64,000 nucleotides of DNA, taken from positions 1,302,001-1,366,000 of the forward strand of contig CAWCXF010000007.1 in NCBI GenBank assembly GCA_963799455.1. The letters run 5' to 3'. Under the pieces are notes generated by a model. The model was not told the origin of the DNA, made no database searches, and was given only the letters and a program-made list of their open reading frames with translations. Both the position numbers and the translations under genes were made by a program. The DNA comes from CAWCXF01 sp963799455 (GTDB lineage Bacteria > Pseudomonadota > Alphaproteobacteria > Rhodobacterales > Rhodobacteraceae). How positions within the stretch are numbered: position 1 is the first letter of the stretch; each line of letters starts with the position of its first letter. Of the stretch, positions 51,199 through 60,121 are shown piece after piece.

Positions 51199-52479
51199 CT
51201 AGCGGCCCCCCAGCGCCCGCGCGCCGATGTCGCGCCGCGCGACGCCGCCCGGCAGGTCGATCGCGTCCACCATCGCGTAGGCGGCGTCGCGGGCCTCGGC
51301 CAGCGTCGCGCCGCGCGCCGTGGGGCTCAGCACCCGGCCGCCGGCCGAGACCACGCGCCCGCCGCGCCGGGCGGTGCCGGAGTGGAACGTCATGCGCCGC
51401 GAGTCGTGGGGCAGCGCGTCGAGCCCGCCGATCGGCACGCCCGCCTCGAAGGCCCCCGGATAGCCGCCCGAGGCCATCACCACGCAGAGCGCGTGGTCGT
51501 CCGCCCAATGCGCGCGCTCGCCCGCGAGCCGCCCCTCGGCGCAGGCCAGCATCAGGTCGAGCGCCTGCGCGCCGAGCCGCATCATCAGCACCTGCGCCTC
51601 CGGATCGCCGAGCCGCGCGTTGAACTCGACCACCGAGATCGCGCCTCCGCCCGCGTCCGGGTTCGCGCCCGCGCCGCCGTCGATCATCAGCCCGGCGTAG
51701 AGCACGCCCGAGTAGGGCGTCCCGCGCCGGGCCATCTCGGCCAGGAGCGGGCGCACGATCTGCGCCATCACGCGCTCCTCGCGGCGCTCCAGGATCGGCG
51801 CGGGCGAGTAGGCGCCCATGCCGCCGGTGTTGGGGCCGCGGTCGCCGTCGAAGGCGCGCTTGTGGTCCTGAGCCGTGCCGAAGGGGATCGCGTCCTCGCC
51901 GTCGCACAGCGCGAAGAACGACGCCTCCTCGCCCGTCAGCAACGCCTCGATCACCACCGGCCCGCGCGCGGCCATCTCTCGGGCGGCGTCGAGCGCGGTG
52001 GCCTCGTCGGGCGCCACGACGACGCCCTTGCCGGCCGCGAGCCCGTCGGCCTTGACGACGATCGGCGCGCCTTCACGCCGGATGTGGGCGCAGGCGGCCT
52101 CGGCGTCCTCGAACCGTGCCCAGGGAGCGGTGGGGATCCCGGCCGCGTCGCAGAGCTCCTTGGCGAAGGCCTTCGAGGTCTCGACGCGCGCGGCCTCGGC
52201 CGAGGGGCCGAGCACGGCCACGCCCGCCTCGCGCAGCCGGTCGGCGACCCCGGCCGCGAGCACCGCCTCGGGGCCGATGAGCACCAGGTCGATCGCCTCG
52301 GCGGCGGCCAGCTCGGCCACGGCGCCGGGGTCGAGGATGTCGAGGTCGGCGCGCTCGGCCAGGGGCTCGACGCCCGGGTTGCCGGGCGCCACCACCACGA
52401 GGTCGGCGGCCGGGTGCGCCTGGACCGCCCAGGCCAGCGCATGCTCGCGCCCGCCCGAGCCCAGGATCAGGATGTTCAT
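51199..52479 (-). CDS. purD: Phosphoribosylamine-glycine ligase (GAR synthetase)
   Basis: 426 residues, ATP-grasp. MNILILGSGGREHALAWA (N domain), IVVKADGLAAGKGVVVA (ATP-grasp loop), GPNTGGMGAYSPAP and EFNARLGDPEAQVLM (metal-binding Glu/Asn) are all present. Second step of purine synthesis. ATG 52479; 68 bp from the divergent xseA start. Confidence 0.97.
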   Translation of the reverse strand: MNILILGSGGREHALAWAVQAHPAADLVVVAPGNPGVEPLAERADLDILDPGAVAELAAAEAIDLVLIGPEAVLAAGVADRLREAGVAVLGPSAEAARVETSKAFAKELCDAAGIPTAPWARFEDAEAACAHIRREGAPIVVKADGLAAGKGVVVAPDEATALDAAREMAARGPVVIEALLTGEEASFFALCDGEDAIPFGTAQDHKRAFDGDRGPNTGGMGAYSPAPILERREERVMAQIVRPLLAEMARRGTPYSGVLYAGLMIDGGAGANPDAGGGAISVVEFNARLGDPEAQVLMMRLGAQALDLMLACAEGRLAGERAHWADDHALCVVMASGGYPGAFEAGVPIGGLDALPHDSRRMTFHSGTARRGGRVVSAGGRVLSPTARGATLAEARDAAYAMVDAIDLPGGVARRDIGARALGGR

Positions 52480-52547
52480 CGCCCCTCCGCTTCCACCCGG
52501 GCCCCGCCCGCTCTAGGCTGCGGCCCACCCCCTCGCAAGGCGGCCCC

Positions 52548-54152
52548 ATGGACGTGCTCGACGACGACCCCGCTGAGCCGGGCGACAACGCCCACGAATA
52601 CACGGTGGCCGAGATCTCGGGCGCGGTGAAGCGCTCCATCGAGGGCGGATTCGGCAACGTGCGCGTGAGGGGCGAGATCGGGCGCGTCTCGCGGCCGCGA
52701 TCGGGCCACGTCTACCTCGACCTCAAGGACGAGCGCGCGGTGCTCTCGGGCGTGATCTGGAAGGGGGCCGCGGCGAAGCTGCGCACCGAGGTCGAGGAGG
52801 GGCTGGAGGTCGTGGCCACCGGGCGGCTGACGACCTTCCCCGGCCAGTCGAAGTATCAGATCGTCATCGAGAGCCTGCGCCCCGCGGGCGCGGGCGCGCT
52901 GATGGCGCAGCTCGAGCGCAGGCGGCAGGCGCTCGCGGCCGAGGGGCTCTTCGACGAGGGGAGGAAGCGCCGGCTGCCCTATCTCCCGGAGGTGATCGGC
53001 GTCGTCACCTCGCCCTCGGGCGCGGTGATCCGCGACATCCTGCACCGCCTGCGCGAGCGCTGCCCGCGCGAGGTGCTGATCTGGCCCGTCGCCGTCCAGG
53101 GCGAGCGCTGCGCGCCCGAGGTGGCGCGCGCCATCGAGGGGCTCAACGCGCCCGGTCCGTTCCCGCGGCCGGATCTGCTGATCGTCGCGCGCGGGGGCGG
53201 CTCGGTCGAGGATCTCTGGGGCTTCAACGACGAGGCCGTGGTGCGGGCGGCGGCCGCCTCGCGCATCCCGCTGATCTCGGCGGTGGGGCACGAGACCGAC
53301 ACCACGCTGATCGACTTCGCCGCCGACAGGCGGGCGCCCACGCCCACCGCCGCCGCCGAGCTGGCGGTGCCGGTGCGCACCGAGCTTCTGGCGCATCTCG
53401 CCGACCGCGAGGCGCGGCTCGCGCGCGCGGCGGGCGCCGTGCTCAGGACGCGCGGCCAGAGGCTGGCGGACCTCGCCCGCGCCCTGCCGCGCGCCGACGC
53501 GCTGACCGCCCAGGCCGCCCAGCGGCTCGACCACGCGGCCGCGCGGCTGCCGGTCGCGCTGCGCGCGGCCACCGTCGCGCGGCGCGTGGCGCTGGAGCGT
53601 GCGGCGGGCTCGCTGCGGCCGGGCCTGCTGCGGCGCAAGGCGCGGCGCCGGCGCGAGGCGCTGGCCGAGGCCGTCCGGCGGCTCGGCCGCGCGCGGCGGC
53701 GGCTCGACGAGGAGCGCGCCGAGCGGCTGGCGCGCGTCGCGGGCGGCCTCGTCCCCGGCCTCGCGCGGCTGGTGCGGACGCGCGGGCGCGAGGCCGCCGC
53801 GCTCGCGGCGCGGGTCTCGCCGAGCGCCCCGCGCCGCCGCCTCACGGACGCGCGGGCGCGCTTCGAGGCGCAGGCGCTGCGCCTGTCGGAACGCGCGCGC
53901 GCCGATCACGACCGCCGCGCAACCCGCCTCGGCGAGCTGGAGCGCCTGCGCGAGACGCTGGGCCACACCGCGACGCTGCGGCGCGGCTACGCGGTGGTGC
54001 GCGGCGACGGGGCGGTGGTGACGACCCGCGCCGCGGCCGAGGCGGCCCGTAGGCTGGAGGTCGAGTTCCACGACGGCACCCTGCGCATCGGCGCGCCCCA
54101 GCGCCGCTCGACGGCGGAGCGCGAGGCCGAGGCGCAGGGCAGCCTCTTCTGA
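52548..54152 (+). CDS. xseA: Exodeoxyribonuclease VII large subunit
   Basis: 534 residues. OB-fold domain (VRVRGEIGRVSRPRSGHVYLDLKDERAVLSGVIWKG), catalytic domain (ARGGGSVEDLWGFNDEAVVRAAAASRIPLISAVGHETDTTLIDFAADRRAPTPTAAAE) and a long Ala/Arg-rich coiled-coil region, ending with ETLGHTATLRRGYAVV. Degrades single-stranded DNA with XseB, which is not in this window. The stop is followed by the repeat array at 54166. Confidence 0.95.
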   Translation: MDVLDDDPAEPGDNAHEYTVAEISGAVKRSIEGGFGNVRVRGEIGRVSRPRSGHVYLDLKDERAVLSGVIWKGAAAKLRTEVEEGLEVVATGRLTTFPGQSKYQIVIESLRPAGAGALMAQLERRRQALAAEGLFDEGRKRRLPYLPEVIGVVTSPSGAVIRDILHRLRERCPREVLIWPVAVQGERCAPEVARAIEGLNAPGPFPRPDLLIVARGGGSVEDLWGFNDEAVVRAAAASRIPLISAVGHETDTTLIDFAADRRAPTPTAAAELAVPVRTELLAHLADREARLARAAGAVLRTRGQRLADLARALPRADALTAQAAQRLDHAAARLPVALRAATVARRVALERAAGSLRPGLLRRKARRRREALAEAVRRLGRARRRLDEERAERLARVAGGLVPGLARLVRTRGREAAALAARVSPSAPRRRLTDARARFEAQALRLSERARADHDRRATRLGELERLRETLGHTATLRRGYAVVRGDGAVVTTRAAAEAARRLEVEFHDGTLRIGAPQRRSTAEREAEAQGSLF

Positions 54153-54165
54153 GGCCGCCTCACGG

Positions 54166-54443
54166 CCTCGCGCGCGCGTGCCCCGAACCGGCCGAACTGG
54201 CTCTTGTTGTAGGTGAAGCGCGCACGGCCTCGCGCGCGCGCGTGCCCCGAAGCAAGGGCCCGCTCGACGGCCCCGCGGCGGCCCGACGGCCTCGCGCGCG
54301 CGCGCGTGCCCCAAACGCAAGGGGCACGATGGGCCGTCGCCGGCACGGACCCTCCTCTCGCGCGCGCGCGCGTGCCCCGAATGCGCCTGCTCGGCCATGT
54401 CGGTGATCCGCTGCGCCCTCCTCTCGCGCGCGCGCGTGCCCCG
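54166..54443. repeat. Five GC-rich direct repeats with regular 38-40 nt spacers
   Basis: Repeat cores CCTCGCGCGCG(CG)n-TGCCCCGAA at 54166-54187, 54228-54251, 54290-54315, 54354-54381 and 54420-54443 (22-28 bp, differing mainly in the number of CG steps; the last two have CCTCTCG). Spacers are 40, 38, 38 and 38 nt and unrelated to one another. Fills the convergent gap between xseA and a secreted-protein gene. Looks CRISPR-like in spacing, but repeats are not constant and no cas genes are present; a variable tandem repeat is the safer label. Confidence 0.75.
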
Positions 54444-54515
54444 AACGGGGCGCCGGTCCCCTCGCGGCCGGATGCGCCGGGCGCGGTGGGGGGCGAGCCC
54501 GCGGCGCGGCCCCGC

Positions 54516-54930
54516 CTAGACCCCCACCTTCGGGCCAAGGCAGGCCAGCGGCTCGTCGGAGCGCTCGACCTCGTAGACGGTGAAGTCGCCGGGGTCGCTG
54601 GTGAAGCGCGCCGCGAGCCCCTGCGGCGTCAGGGTGAAGCGCCAGCACTTCTCGCCGTCGAGCCCGTCGTATCGGAAGCAGAATCTCGTCGCCTGCGGGA
54701 TACCACACGCCCTCGTAGCACTCGCCGTCGAACACGCTCCAGCGCACGCGGCGGCCGGGGCGATACTCCTCGGCGCCGTAGGGCGCGCCGCCGGTGCCGA
54801 AGGTCATGGTGCGGCCTTCGACATAGGCCTCGAACTCGGCCGCCGTCATGGCGTCCTGCGCCTCGGCGGCGGTGGCGAGGGTGGTTGCGAGGGCGGCGGC
54901 GAGGGCGGCGGCGAGGAGCGGAGGGCGCAT
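54516..54930 (-). pseudogene. Small secreted protein gene with one-base insertion
   Basis: Signal peptide MRPPLLAAALAAALATTLATAAEA, then TAAEFEAYVEGRTMTFGTGGAPYGAEEYRPGRRVRWSVFDGECYEGVWYPAGDE. After an extra T near 54683 the protein continues in another frame: FRYDGLDGEKCWRFTLTPQGLAARF...LACLGPKVGV, to a TAG at 54516. With the base removed it would be 137 residues with a conserved look (several Trp and Cys). Function unknown. The absence of other damage suggests a recent mutation or base-calling error. Confidence 0.7.
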
Positions 54931-55256
54931 GGCGCGACGCTGCCAGAAGTCGCGCGCCGCCGCCAGCCCCCCGGGCGCGCGGCGCGGCCGCCGGGCGAGC
55001 CCTGCCCGCGTCGCATCGGCGCCCCTCGGAGGATCCGCGCCACCGCGACGCGACGGTCCGGGACGGGGCGTCGGCGGCCGCGAGGGGCGAAGGCGCGCGG
55101 CCTCCGCCCGCCGTCGTCGCGCCCGCCGTCGTCGCGCCCGCCGTCGTCGCGCCCTCCGCCGGGCCGCCCCGCGCGGCGCGGGTCATCGAATCGCGCCTCC
55201 CCGCTTTATCTCGGCGCCGATGCCGCCTACCTCGGAGCGCGAAAGCGAGGCGATCG
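54931..55256. other. Gene-free interval with 3 x 15-bp tandem repeat
   Basis: 326 bp between the divergent starts of the secreted-protein gene and ftsY. GCCCGCCGTCGTCGC is repeated three times at 55106-55150. No other feature supported. Confidence 0.6.
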
Positions 55257-56642
55257 ATGTCCTTCTTCGGCAAGCTCAAGGAACGCATGTTCCGCTCCTC
55301 CTCCCGGATCGAGGAGGGGATCGAGGCCATCGTCGAGGAGGGCGGCGCGCCCGAGCGGGCGCCCGCCGAGGAGGGCCCGCCGAGCGACGCCGCCCTCCCT
55401 CCGACCCGAGAGGCCGACGCCATCGTCTCCGAGCCGCCGCCGGCCCCCGCCCCGGCCCCCGCGGAGCCCTCCGCCCCTCCGTCGGAGCCGCCCGGCCGAC
55501 CCTCCCCGGGCCCCGCGCCGCGGCCCGCCGACGCGCCCGCCCCCGCCGGGCGCCCCGAGCCCTCGGCTCCCGCGCGCGGCGAGCCGTCCCGCCCCCAGCC
55601 CCCCGTCGCGTCGCGGCCCGCCTCGGCGCCCGTCTCCGCGCCCGTCTCCGCGCCCGTCTCCGCGCCCGTCTCCGCGCCCGTCTCTGCGCCCGTCTCTGCG
55701 CCCGCCGCCGCGCCCCCCGGGCGGGCCGCCCCGGCGGAGGCCGCCGAGCCCGCCGGCCGGACGGGCCTCCTCGGCCGGCTCCTCGGGCGGCGCGGCCCGG
55801 AGGTGGTGCGGCGCGAGCTCGACGACGCCATGCTGGAGAGCCTGGAGGAGCTGCTGATCGCCTCCGACATGGGGGTGGACACCTCGCTGCGCGTCGCCGC
55901 CGCCCTGGCCGAGGGGCGCATGGGCCGGCGCTTCTCCACCGACGAGATCCAGCGCGCGCTCGCCTCCGAGATCGCGCGCGTCATGGAGCCCGTGGCGCGC
56001 CCGATGCCGCTCTACGCCCGCACGCCGCAGGTGGTGCTCGTCGTGGGCGTCAACGGCTCGGGCAAGACCACCACCATCGGCAAGCTCGCCGCGCAGTTCC
56101 GGGCTGCGGGCAAGTCGGTCGTGATCGCGGCGGGCGACACCTTCCGCGCGGCGGCCGTCGAGCAGCTCCAGATCTGGGGCGAGCGCGCGGGCGTGCCGGT
56201 GATGACCGCGCCTCAGGGCTCCGACCCCGCCTCGCTCGCCTTCGACGCGATGGGCCGCGCGCAGGCCGAGGGCGCGGACCTGCTGATGATCGACACCGCC
56301 GGCCGGCTCCAGAACCGCGCCGACCTGATGGAGGAGCTGGCGAAGATCGTGCGCGTGATCCGCAAGCGCGACCCGTCCGCGCCCCACAACACCCTCCTGG
56401 TGCTCGACGCCACCACGGGCCAGAACGCGCTCGCCCAGGTCGAGGAGTTCCGCCGCCTCGCCGACGTGTCGGGCCTCGTCATGACCAAGCTCGACGGCAC
56501 GGCGCGGGGCGGCGTGCTGGTGGCGCTCGCCGACCGCTTCGGCCTGCCGATCCACGCCATCGGCGTGGGCGAGCAGATCGACGACCTCGCCCCCTTCGAC
56601 CCCGAGGAGTTCGCGCTCGCCCTCACCGGCGCGGATCGGTGA
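55257..56642 (+). CDS. ftsY: Signal recognition particle receptor FtsY
   Basis: 461 residues. Long acidic/Pro-rich A domain (residues 1-175) with an (SAPV)n repeat, then the N domain (RRELDDAMLESLEELLIASDMGV) and GTPase G domain: GVNGSGKTTTIGKLA, DTFRAAAVEQLQIWGERAG, DTAGRLQNR and TKLDGTARGG, ending with IGVGEQIDDLAPFDPEEFA. Docks SRP-ribosome complexes at the membrane. ATG at 55257 (MSFFGKLKERMF). Confidence 0.96.
   Translation: MSFFGKLKERMFRSSSRIEEGIEAIVEEGGAPERAPAEEGPPSDAALPPTREADAIVSEPPPAPAPAPAEPSAPPSEPPGRPSPGPAPRPADAPAPAGRPEPSAPARGEPSRPQPPVASRPASAPVSAPVSAPVSAPVSAPVSAPVSAPAAAPPGRAAPAEAAEPAGRTGLLGRLLGRRGPEVVRRELDDAMLESLEELLIASDMGVDTSLRVAAALAEGRMGRRFSTDEIQRALASEIARVMEPVARPMPLYARTPQVVLVVGVNGSGKTTTIGKLAAQFRAAGKSVVIAAGDTFRAAAVEQLQIWGERAGVPVMTAPQGSDPASLAFDAMGRAQAEGADLLMIDTAGRLQNRADLMEELAKIVRVIRKRDPSAPHNTLLVLDATTGQNALAQVEEFRRLADVSGLVMTKLDGTARGGVLVALADRFGLPIHAIGVGEQIDDLAPFDPEEFALALTGADR
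55626..55709 (+). repeat. 12-bp coding tandem repeat in ftsY
   Basis: About seven copies of GCGCCCGTCTCC (last ones GCGCCCGTCTCT) encoding repeated SAPV in the acidic A domain. In-frame unit, so copy-number change would alter only linker length. Confidence 0.85.
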
Positions 56643-56704
56643 GCGCGCGCCCGCCCGATGCCTGAGCGCGAGGCGCCGCCGCCGCCCCGGGCCGGGCCCG
56701 GCGC

Positions 56705-57607
56705 GTGAGCGACTCGATCCTCGCCGTCGAGGGGACCGAGGCCGGGCGTCGCGCGGCGCTCGCGCTGGCGCTCGTGGCGGCGGTGCTGCACGCGGTGTTC
56801 GGCGCGCTCCAGAAGGGGCGGCACGACCCCTGGCTGACGCGGGGCGCGATCGACGCCTCGCTGGCGGTGCTGTCGGCGCCGCTGGCGCTGTGGGCCGTGC
56901 CCTGGCCCGAGGGGCGCGCCTGGGCGATCCTCGCGGGCGCGACGGCGATCCACTGCGCCTACAAGCTGCTCCAGGCGATGGCCTACTCGCGCGGCGCCTT
57001 CACGGTCGTCTATCCCGTCGTGCGCGGCACGGGGCCGCTCTTCATCGTGATGGGGGCCGCCGCCGTCTTCGGCGAGCGCTTCGCGCCGCTGCAATGGGCG
57101 GGCCTGGCGGCCCTCGTCGCGGGGCTGTTCGGCCTCGCCGCCTACAACCTGCGCCATGTCGCCGTCGCGCGCGAGACGCTGGCGCCGGCGCTGGGCCTCG
57201 CGGTCGCCACGGGGCTCACGGTCGCGCTCTACACCACCTGGGACGCCTACGGCATCCGCGCGACGCCGAACCCGTTCACCTTCCTGGCCTGGTTCTTCCT
57301 GCTCGACTCGCTCTACTTCCCCGCCATCGCCGCGTGGCGATGGCGCGCGCTGGCGCGCCGCCCGGCGCCGGGGCCCCTCGCCGCGCGCGGGCTCGCGGGC
57401 GCGCTCGTGGCCTATGGCAGCTTCGGCTCGGTGATGCTGGCGACGCGGCTCGACTCGGTGGGCGAGGCGGCGGTGCTGCGCGAGACCTCGGTGGTGTTCG
57501 CGGCCCTCATCGGCCGGCTCGCCCTGGGCGAGCGGGTGGGGCCGTCGCGCCTGGCGCTGATGGCCTTGATCGCGGCGGGCGCGGTGATAGTGGAGGCGGC
57601 AGGCTGA
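56705..57607 (+). CDS. DMT-superfamily (EamA-like) transporter
   Basis: 300 residues, about ten hydrophobic helices in two homologous halves, e.g. ALALALVAAVLHAVFGALQKG, FIVMGAAAVFGERFAPLQWAGLAALVAGLFGLAAYNL and FAALIGRLALGERVGPSRLALMALIAAGAVIV. The duplicated GER...QWAG / GERVGPSRL motif is the EamA hallmark. Inner-membrane metabolite exporter; substrate unknown. GTG start at 56705. Followed after 11 bp by yciB, so probably one operon. Confidence 0.87.
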   Translation: MSDSILAVEGTEAGRRAALALALVAAVLHAVFGALQKGRHDPWLTRGAIDASLAVLSAPLALWAVPWPEGRAWAILAGATAIHCAYKLLQAMAYSRGAFTVVYPVVRGTGPLFIVMGAAAVFGERFAPLQWAGLAALVAGLFGLAAYNLRHVAVARETLAPALGLAVATGLTVALYTTWDAYGIRATPNPFTFLAWFFLLDSLYFPAIAAWRWRALARRPAPGPLAARGLAGALVAYGSFGSVMLATRLDSVGEAAVLRETSVVFAALIGRLALGERVGPSRLALMALIAAGAVIVEAAG

Positions 57608-57618
57608 GCGAGGAGCCC

Positions 57619-58215
57619 ATGACCGAGCGAACCGTCAACCCGATCGTCAAGCAGGCGCTGGAGCTGGGGCCGCCGCTGCTGTTCTTCCTGGCCTATCTGT
57701 GGGTGCGCGACGAGACCTACGTCCTCGGCGGCACGCAGTATTCGGGCTTCATCGTCGCGGCCGCCGCCTTCGTGCCGATCCTGCTCGCCTCGATCGCGGC
57801 GCTGTGGTGGCTCACGGGCCGCATCAGCCGGATGCAGGTCTTCACCGCGATCCTCGTCATCGTCTTCGGGGGCTTGACCGTCTGGTTCAACGACGAGCGC
57901 TTCTTCAAGATGAAGACCTCGATCGTCTACGCCGTCTTCGCGGGGCTGCTCGGCATCGGGCTGCTGCGCGGCCAGTCCTGGTTGGCGCTGCTGATGGCCG
58001 ACTACGTGCCGATGCGGCACGAGGGGTGGATGATCCTGACGCGGCGCCTCGCGGCCGTCTTCGCGGCGATGGCGCTGGCCAACGAGGTCGTCTGGCGCTC
58101 GATGTCCACCGACACTTGGGTCAAGTTCGAGACCTTCGGGCTGCCGGTCGCGCTGATGGTGTTCCTGTGGTGGCAGATCTTCAGGCTCCAGCCCTACATG
58201 ATCGAGGAGGAGTGA
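57619..58215 (+). CDS. yciB: Intracellular septation protein A family (YciB/IspZ)
   Basis: 198 residues with five membrane helices. NPIVKQALELGPPLLFFLAYLW, then RISRMQVFTAILVIVFGGLTVWFNDERFFKMKTSIVYAVFAGLLGIGLL and ANEVVWRSMSTDTWVKFETFGLP are diagnostic. Involved in envelope integrity and cell division in enterobacteria. ATG at 57619 after GAGGAG. Converges with the GST gene across a palindrome. Confidence 0.94.
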   Translation: MTERTVNPIVKQALELGPPLLFFLAYLWVRDETYVLGGTQYSGFIVAAAAFVPILLASIAALWWLTGRISRMQVFTAILVIVFGGLTVWFNDERFFKMKTSIVYAVFAGLLGIGLLRGQSWLALLMADYVPMRHEGWMILTRRLAAVFAAMALANEVVWRSMSTDTWVKFETFGLPVALMVFLWWQIFRLQPYMIEEE

Positions 58216-58218
58216 AGG

Positions 58219-58248
58219 CCGGGGGCATGCATGCCCCCGGACCCCCGC
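58219..58248. terminator. Bidirectional hairpin with the stop-adjacent 16-mer
   Basis: 58219-58240 is a perfect 22-nt palindrome centred on GCATGC with CCGGGGG arms. GCCCCCGGACCCCCGC (58233-58248) abuts the GST stop codon. Lies 4 bases after the yciB stop. Same element as at 13762, 17100 and 22365. Confidence 0.7.
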
Positions 58249-58950
58249 TCACGGGCGCTTGCCGAACAGCACGCGCTGCGCCTCGCGGTCGTCCTGGATC
58301 GAGGACCGCTTCTCCTCGGCCACGGCGCGGCCGCGACGCACGCCCTCTCGCGCGCCCACCGCGTCGAGCCAGCGCGCCATGTGGGGCTTGTCCTCGATCG
58401 TCTGCTCCTGGCCCTCCCAGAGCGACGCCCAGGGCCAGATCGCCATGTCGGCGATGGTGAAGGCGTCGCCCGCGACGAACTCCCCCTTCGCCAGCTGCCG
58501 GTCGAGCACGCCGTAAAGGCGCGCGGTCTCGTCTCGGTAGCGGTCCTTGGCGTAGGGCAGGTCGTTCGGCGGATCCATCGCCGGCGCGTAGCGCAGGAAG
58601 TGGTGCGCCTGGCCCGCCATCGGCCCGAGGCCCCCCATCTGCCACATCAGCCACTGATCGACGGCCACGCGCTCGCGCTCGGTGCGCCCGCCGAACCGGC
58701 CGGTCTTGCGCGCGAGGTATCGCAGGATCGCGCCCGACTCGAAGACCGAGATCGGCGCGCCGTCGGGGCCCTCGGGATCGACGATGGCGGGCATCCGGTT
58801 GTTGGGCGCGATCGCCAGGAACTCGGGGGCGAACTGCTCGCCGCGGCCGATGTCCACCAGACGGACCTCGTAGGGCAGGCCCATCTCCTCGAGCGCGATG
58901 GAGACCTTCCACCCGTTCGGCGTGGGCCAGTAGTGCAGCTCGATCGTCAT
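58249..58950 (-). CDS. Glutathione S-transferase (YghU/Ure2p-like branch)
   Basis: 233 residues. N-terminal thioredoxin-fold domain (IELHYWPTPNGWKVSIALEEMGLPYEVRLVDIGRGEQFAPEFLAIAPNNRMPAIVDP, with ESGAILRYLA binding the gamma-glutamyl group). The helical C-terminal domain has DQWLMWQMGGLGPMAGQAHHFLRYAP, the Nu-class signature. Conjugates glutathione or reduces peroxides. ATG 58950 overlaps the stop of the upstream hydrolase (ATGA). Confidence 0.93.
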   Translation of the reverse strand: MTIELHYWPTPNGWKVSIALEEMGLPYEVRLVDIGRGEQFAPEFLAIAPNNRMPAIVDPEGPDGAPISVFESGAILRYLARKTGRFGGRTERERVAVDQWLMWQMGGLGPMAGQAHHFLRYAPAMDPPNDLPYAKDRYRDETARLYGVLDRQLAKGEFVAGDAFTIADMAIWPWASLWEGQEQTIEDKPHMARWLDAVGAREGVRRGRAVAEEKRSSIQDDREAQRVLFGKRP

Positions 58951-59825
58951 GGCGCGCTCCCTCGGAAGGGGCGCATCATGGCGGGCTCGGGCGCGGGGGC
59001 AAGGGCGCCCTCGCGGGAGGCGGCCCGCAGGGCCGCGAGCGGGGTGCGCGCGGGCTCGCGCAAAAGCGCGCGGTGCAGCCGCATCATGCCGGGGCGGGCG
59101 TAGCTCGAATGATGGCACACCCGCCAGCGCCCCGGCGCGACCCGGTGGCCGAGCCGCGCCAGCGCCTCGACCGCGGCCGGGTCGCAGGGGTCGAGATCGA
59201 CCCAGTTGGCGAGCCCCGGCAGCCCGAGGCCGAGCACCGGCTCGGGGCGCGGCACGAGGAGCTGGAGCAGGCCGTCGAACACCCGGTTCTCGACCGAGCG
59301 CACGCAGATCACCTCCGCGCCGCGCCCCGCGGGCGAGGCCATCGCGGCGCGCGCGGCGCCGCGGTGCTCGGCCGGAGACATCAGCACGACGCGGCGGATC
59401 GAGCCCTCGGGCATCAGCCGCATCGCCCTGAGCACCACCCGCGCCCCGAGCGAGTGCGCCATCACGCCCACCGGCCGGCCGGGCAGTGCCTCGCGCAGCG
59501 CGCACAGGGTCTCGGCCAGCGCCTCGCCCGCCTGCCAGGCCCGCGCGTGCGCGCCCCAGAACGCGCCGCGCGCCTCCCAGCCGAAGGCGAGGCCGAGCCC
59601 CTCCATCGGGTCGCGCCGCCCGAAGCCCAGATGGCGCGGCCAGGACAGCGCGTTGAGCCCCGGCCGGGCGCGCACGGGCGACATGATGTGGGCGAAGGGG
59701 TCGTGCGCGGGCACGCTCGGCGAGAAGCGGTAGCCGTGGACCATGACGATGATCGGCGCGCCCGCAGGGATCGCGGGCGGGGCCTCGAGCAGGCCGGCGG
59801 CCGGGGTGGCCTTCACGATCGGCAT
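58947..59825 (-). CDS. Alpha/beta-fold hydrolase, uncharacterised
   Basis: 292 residues. IIVMVHGYRFSP (oxyanion region), then VGVMAHSLGARVVLRAM, where AHSLGAR is the nucleophile elbow. Later VCHHSSYARPGMM probably supplies the His. No signal peptide. Lipase/esterase-like but no close family recognised. Stop overlaps the GST start, so the pair is translationally coupled. Confidence 0.8.
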   Translation of the reverse strand: MPIVKATPAAGLLEAPPAIPAGAPIIVMVHGYRFSPSVPAHDPFAHIMSPVRARPGLNALSWPRHLGFGRRDPMEGLGLAFGWEARGAFWGAHARAWQAGEALAETLCALREALPGRPVGVMAHSLGARVVLRAMRLMPEGSIRRVVLMSPAEHRGAARAAMASPAGRGAEVICVRSVENRVFDGLLQLLVPRPEPVLGLGLPGLANWVDLDPCDPAAVEALARLGHRVAPGRWRVCHHSSYARPGMMRLHRALLREPARTPLAALRAASREGALAPAPEPAMMRPFRGSAP

Positions 59826-59966
59826 CAGGAGCCCTCCACCAAATCCGAGGGTCGTCGACTACGAAACCGCGACATCTAGACGAATTGAGCGTCAAGCCTC
59901 GATGACGGTCCAGCTTTCCGCGCACCTACGCCTCCGCTCGGCCGCGGGCAGGCCACAATGCCCGAC

Positions 59967-59995
59967 TTGACGCCGCGATCGTTGCGCGGATAGGG
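59967..59995 (+). promoter_or_regulatory. Candidate promoter upstream of metZ
   Basis: TTGACG at 59967-59972, 16-17 bp spacer, GATAGG/ATAGGG at 59989-59995. The 5' leader would be about 120 nt and contains a short repeat GCGCAGCCGA-CGAC / GCGCAGCCGA-AGAC. I looked for a SAM-II type riboswitch and did not find its consensus. Confidence 0.35.
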
Positions 59996-60121
59996 CTGCC
60001 GCGCCTCGATCCGGGCGGGTCCGCTCCCGTCGGACGGGCGCCGCGTGAAGGTGATTCGCGCATCCTTGACGCGCAGCCGACGACGCGCAGCCGAAGACGT
60101 GCATCCGACGGGGGCCAGCCG

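Noticed and set aside
54166..54443. Calling the repeat array a CRISPR
   Set aside because: Repeats vary from 22 to 28 bp in CG-step number, there are only five units, and no cas gene is seen. Kept as a repeat feature and a finding.
59826..60121. SAM-II or other riboswitch in the metZ leader
   Set aside because: No match to the conserved SAM-II core or its pseudoknot pairing could be found by eye; only short direct repeats.
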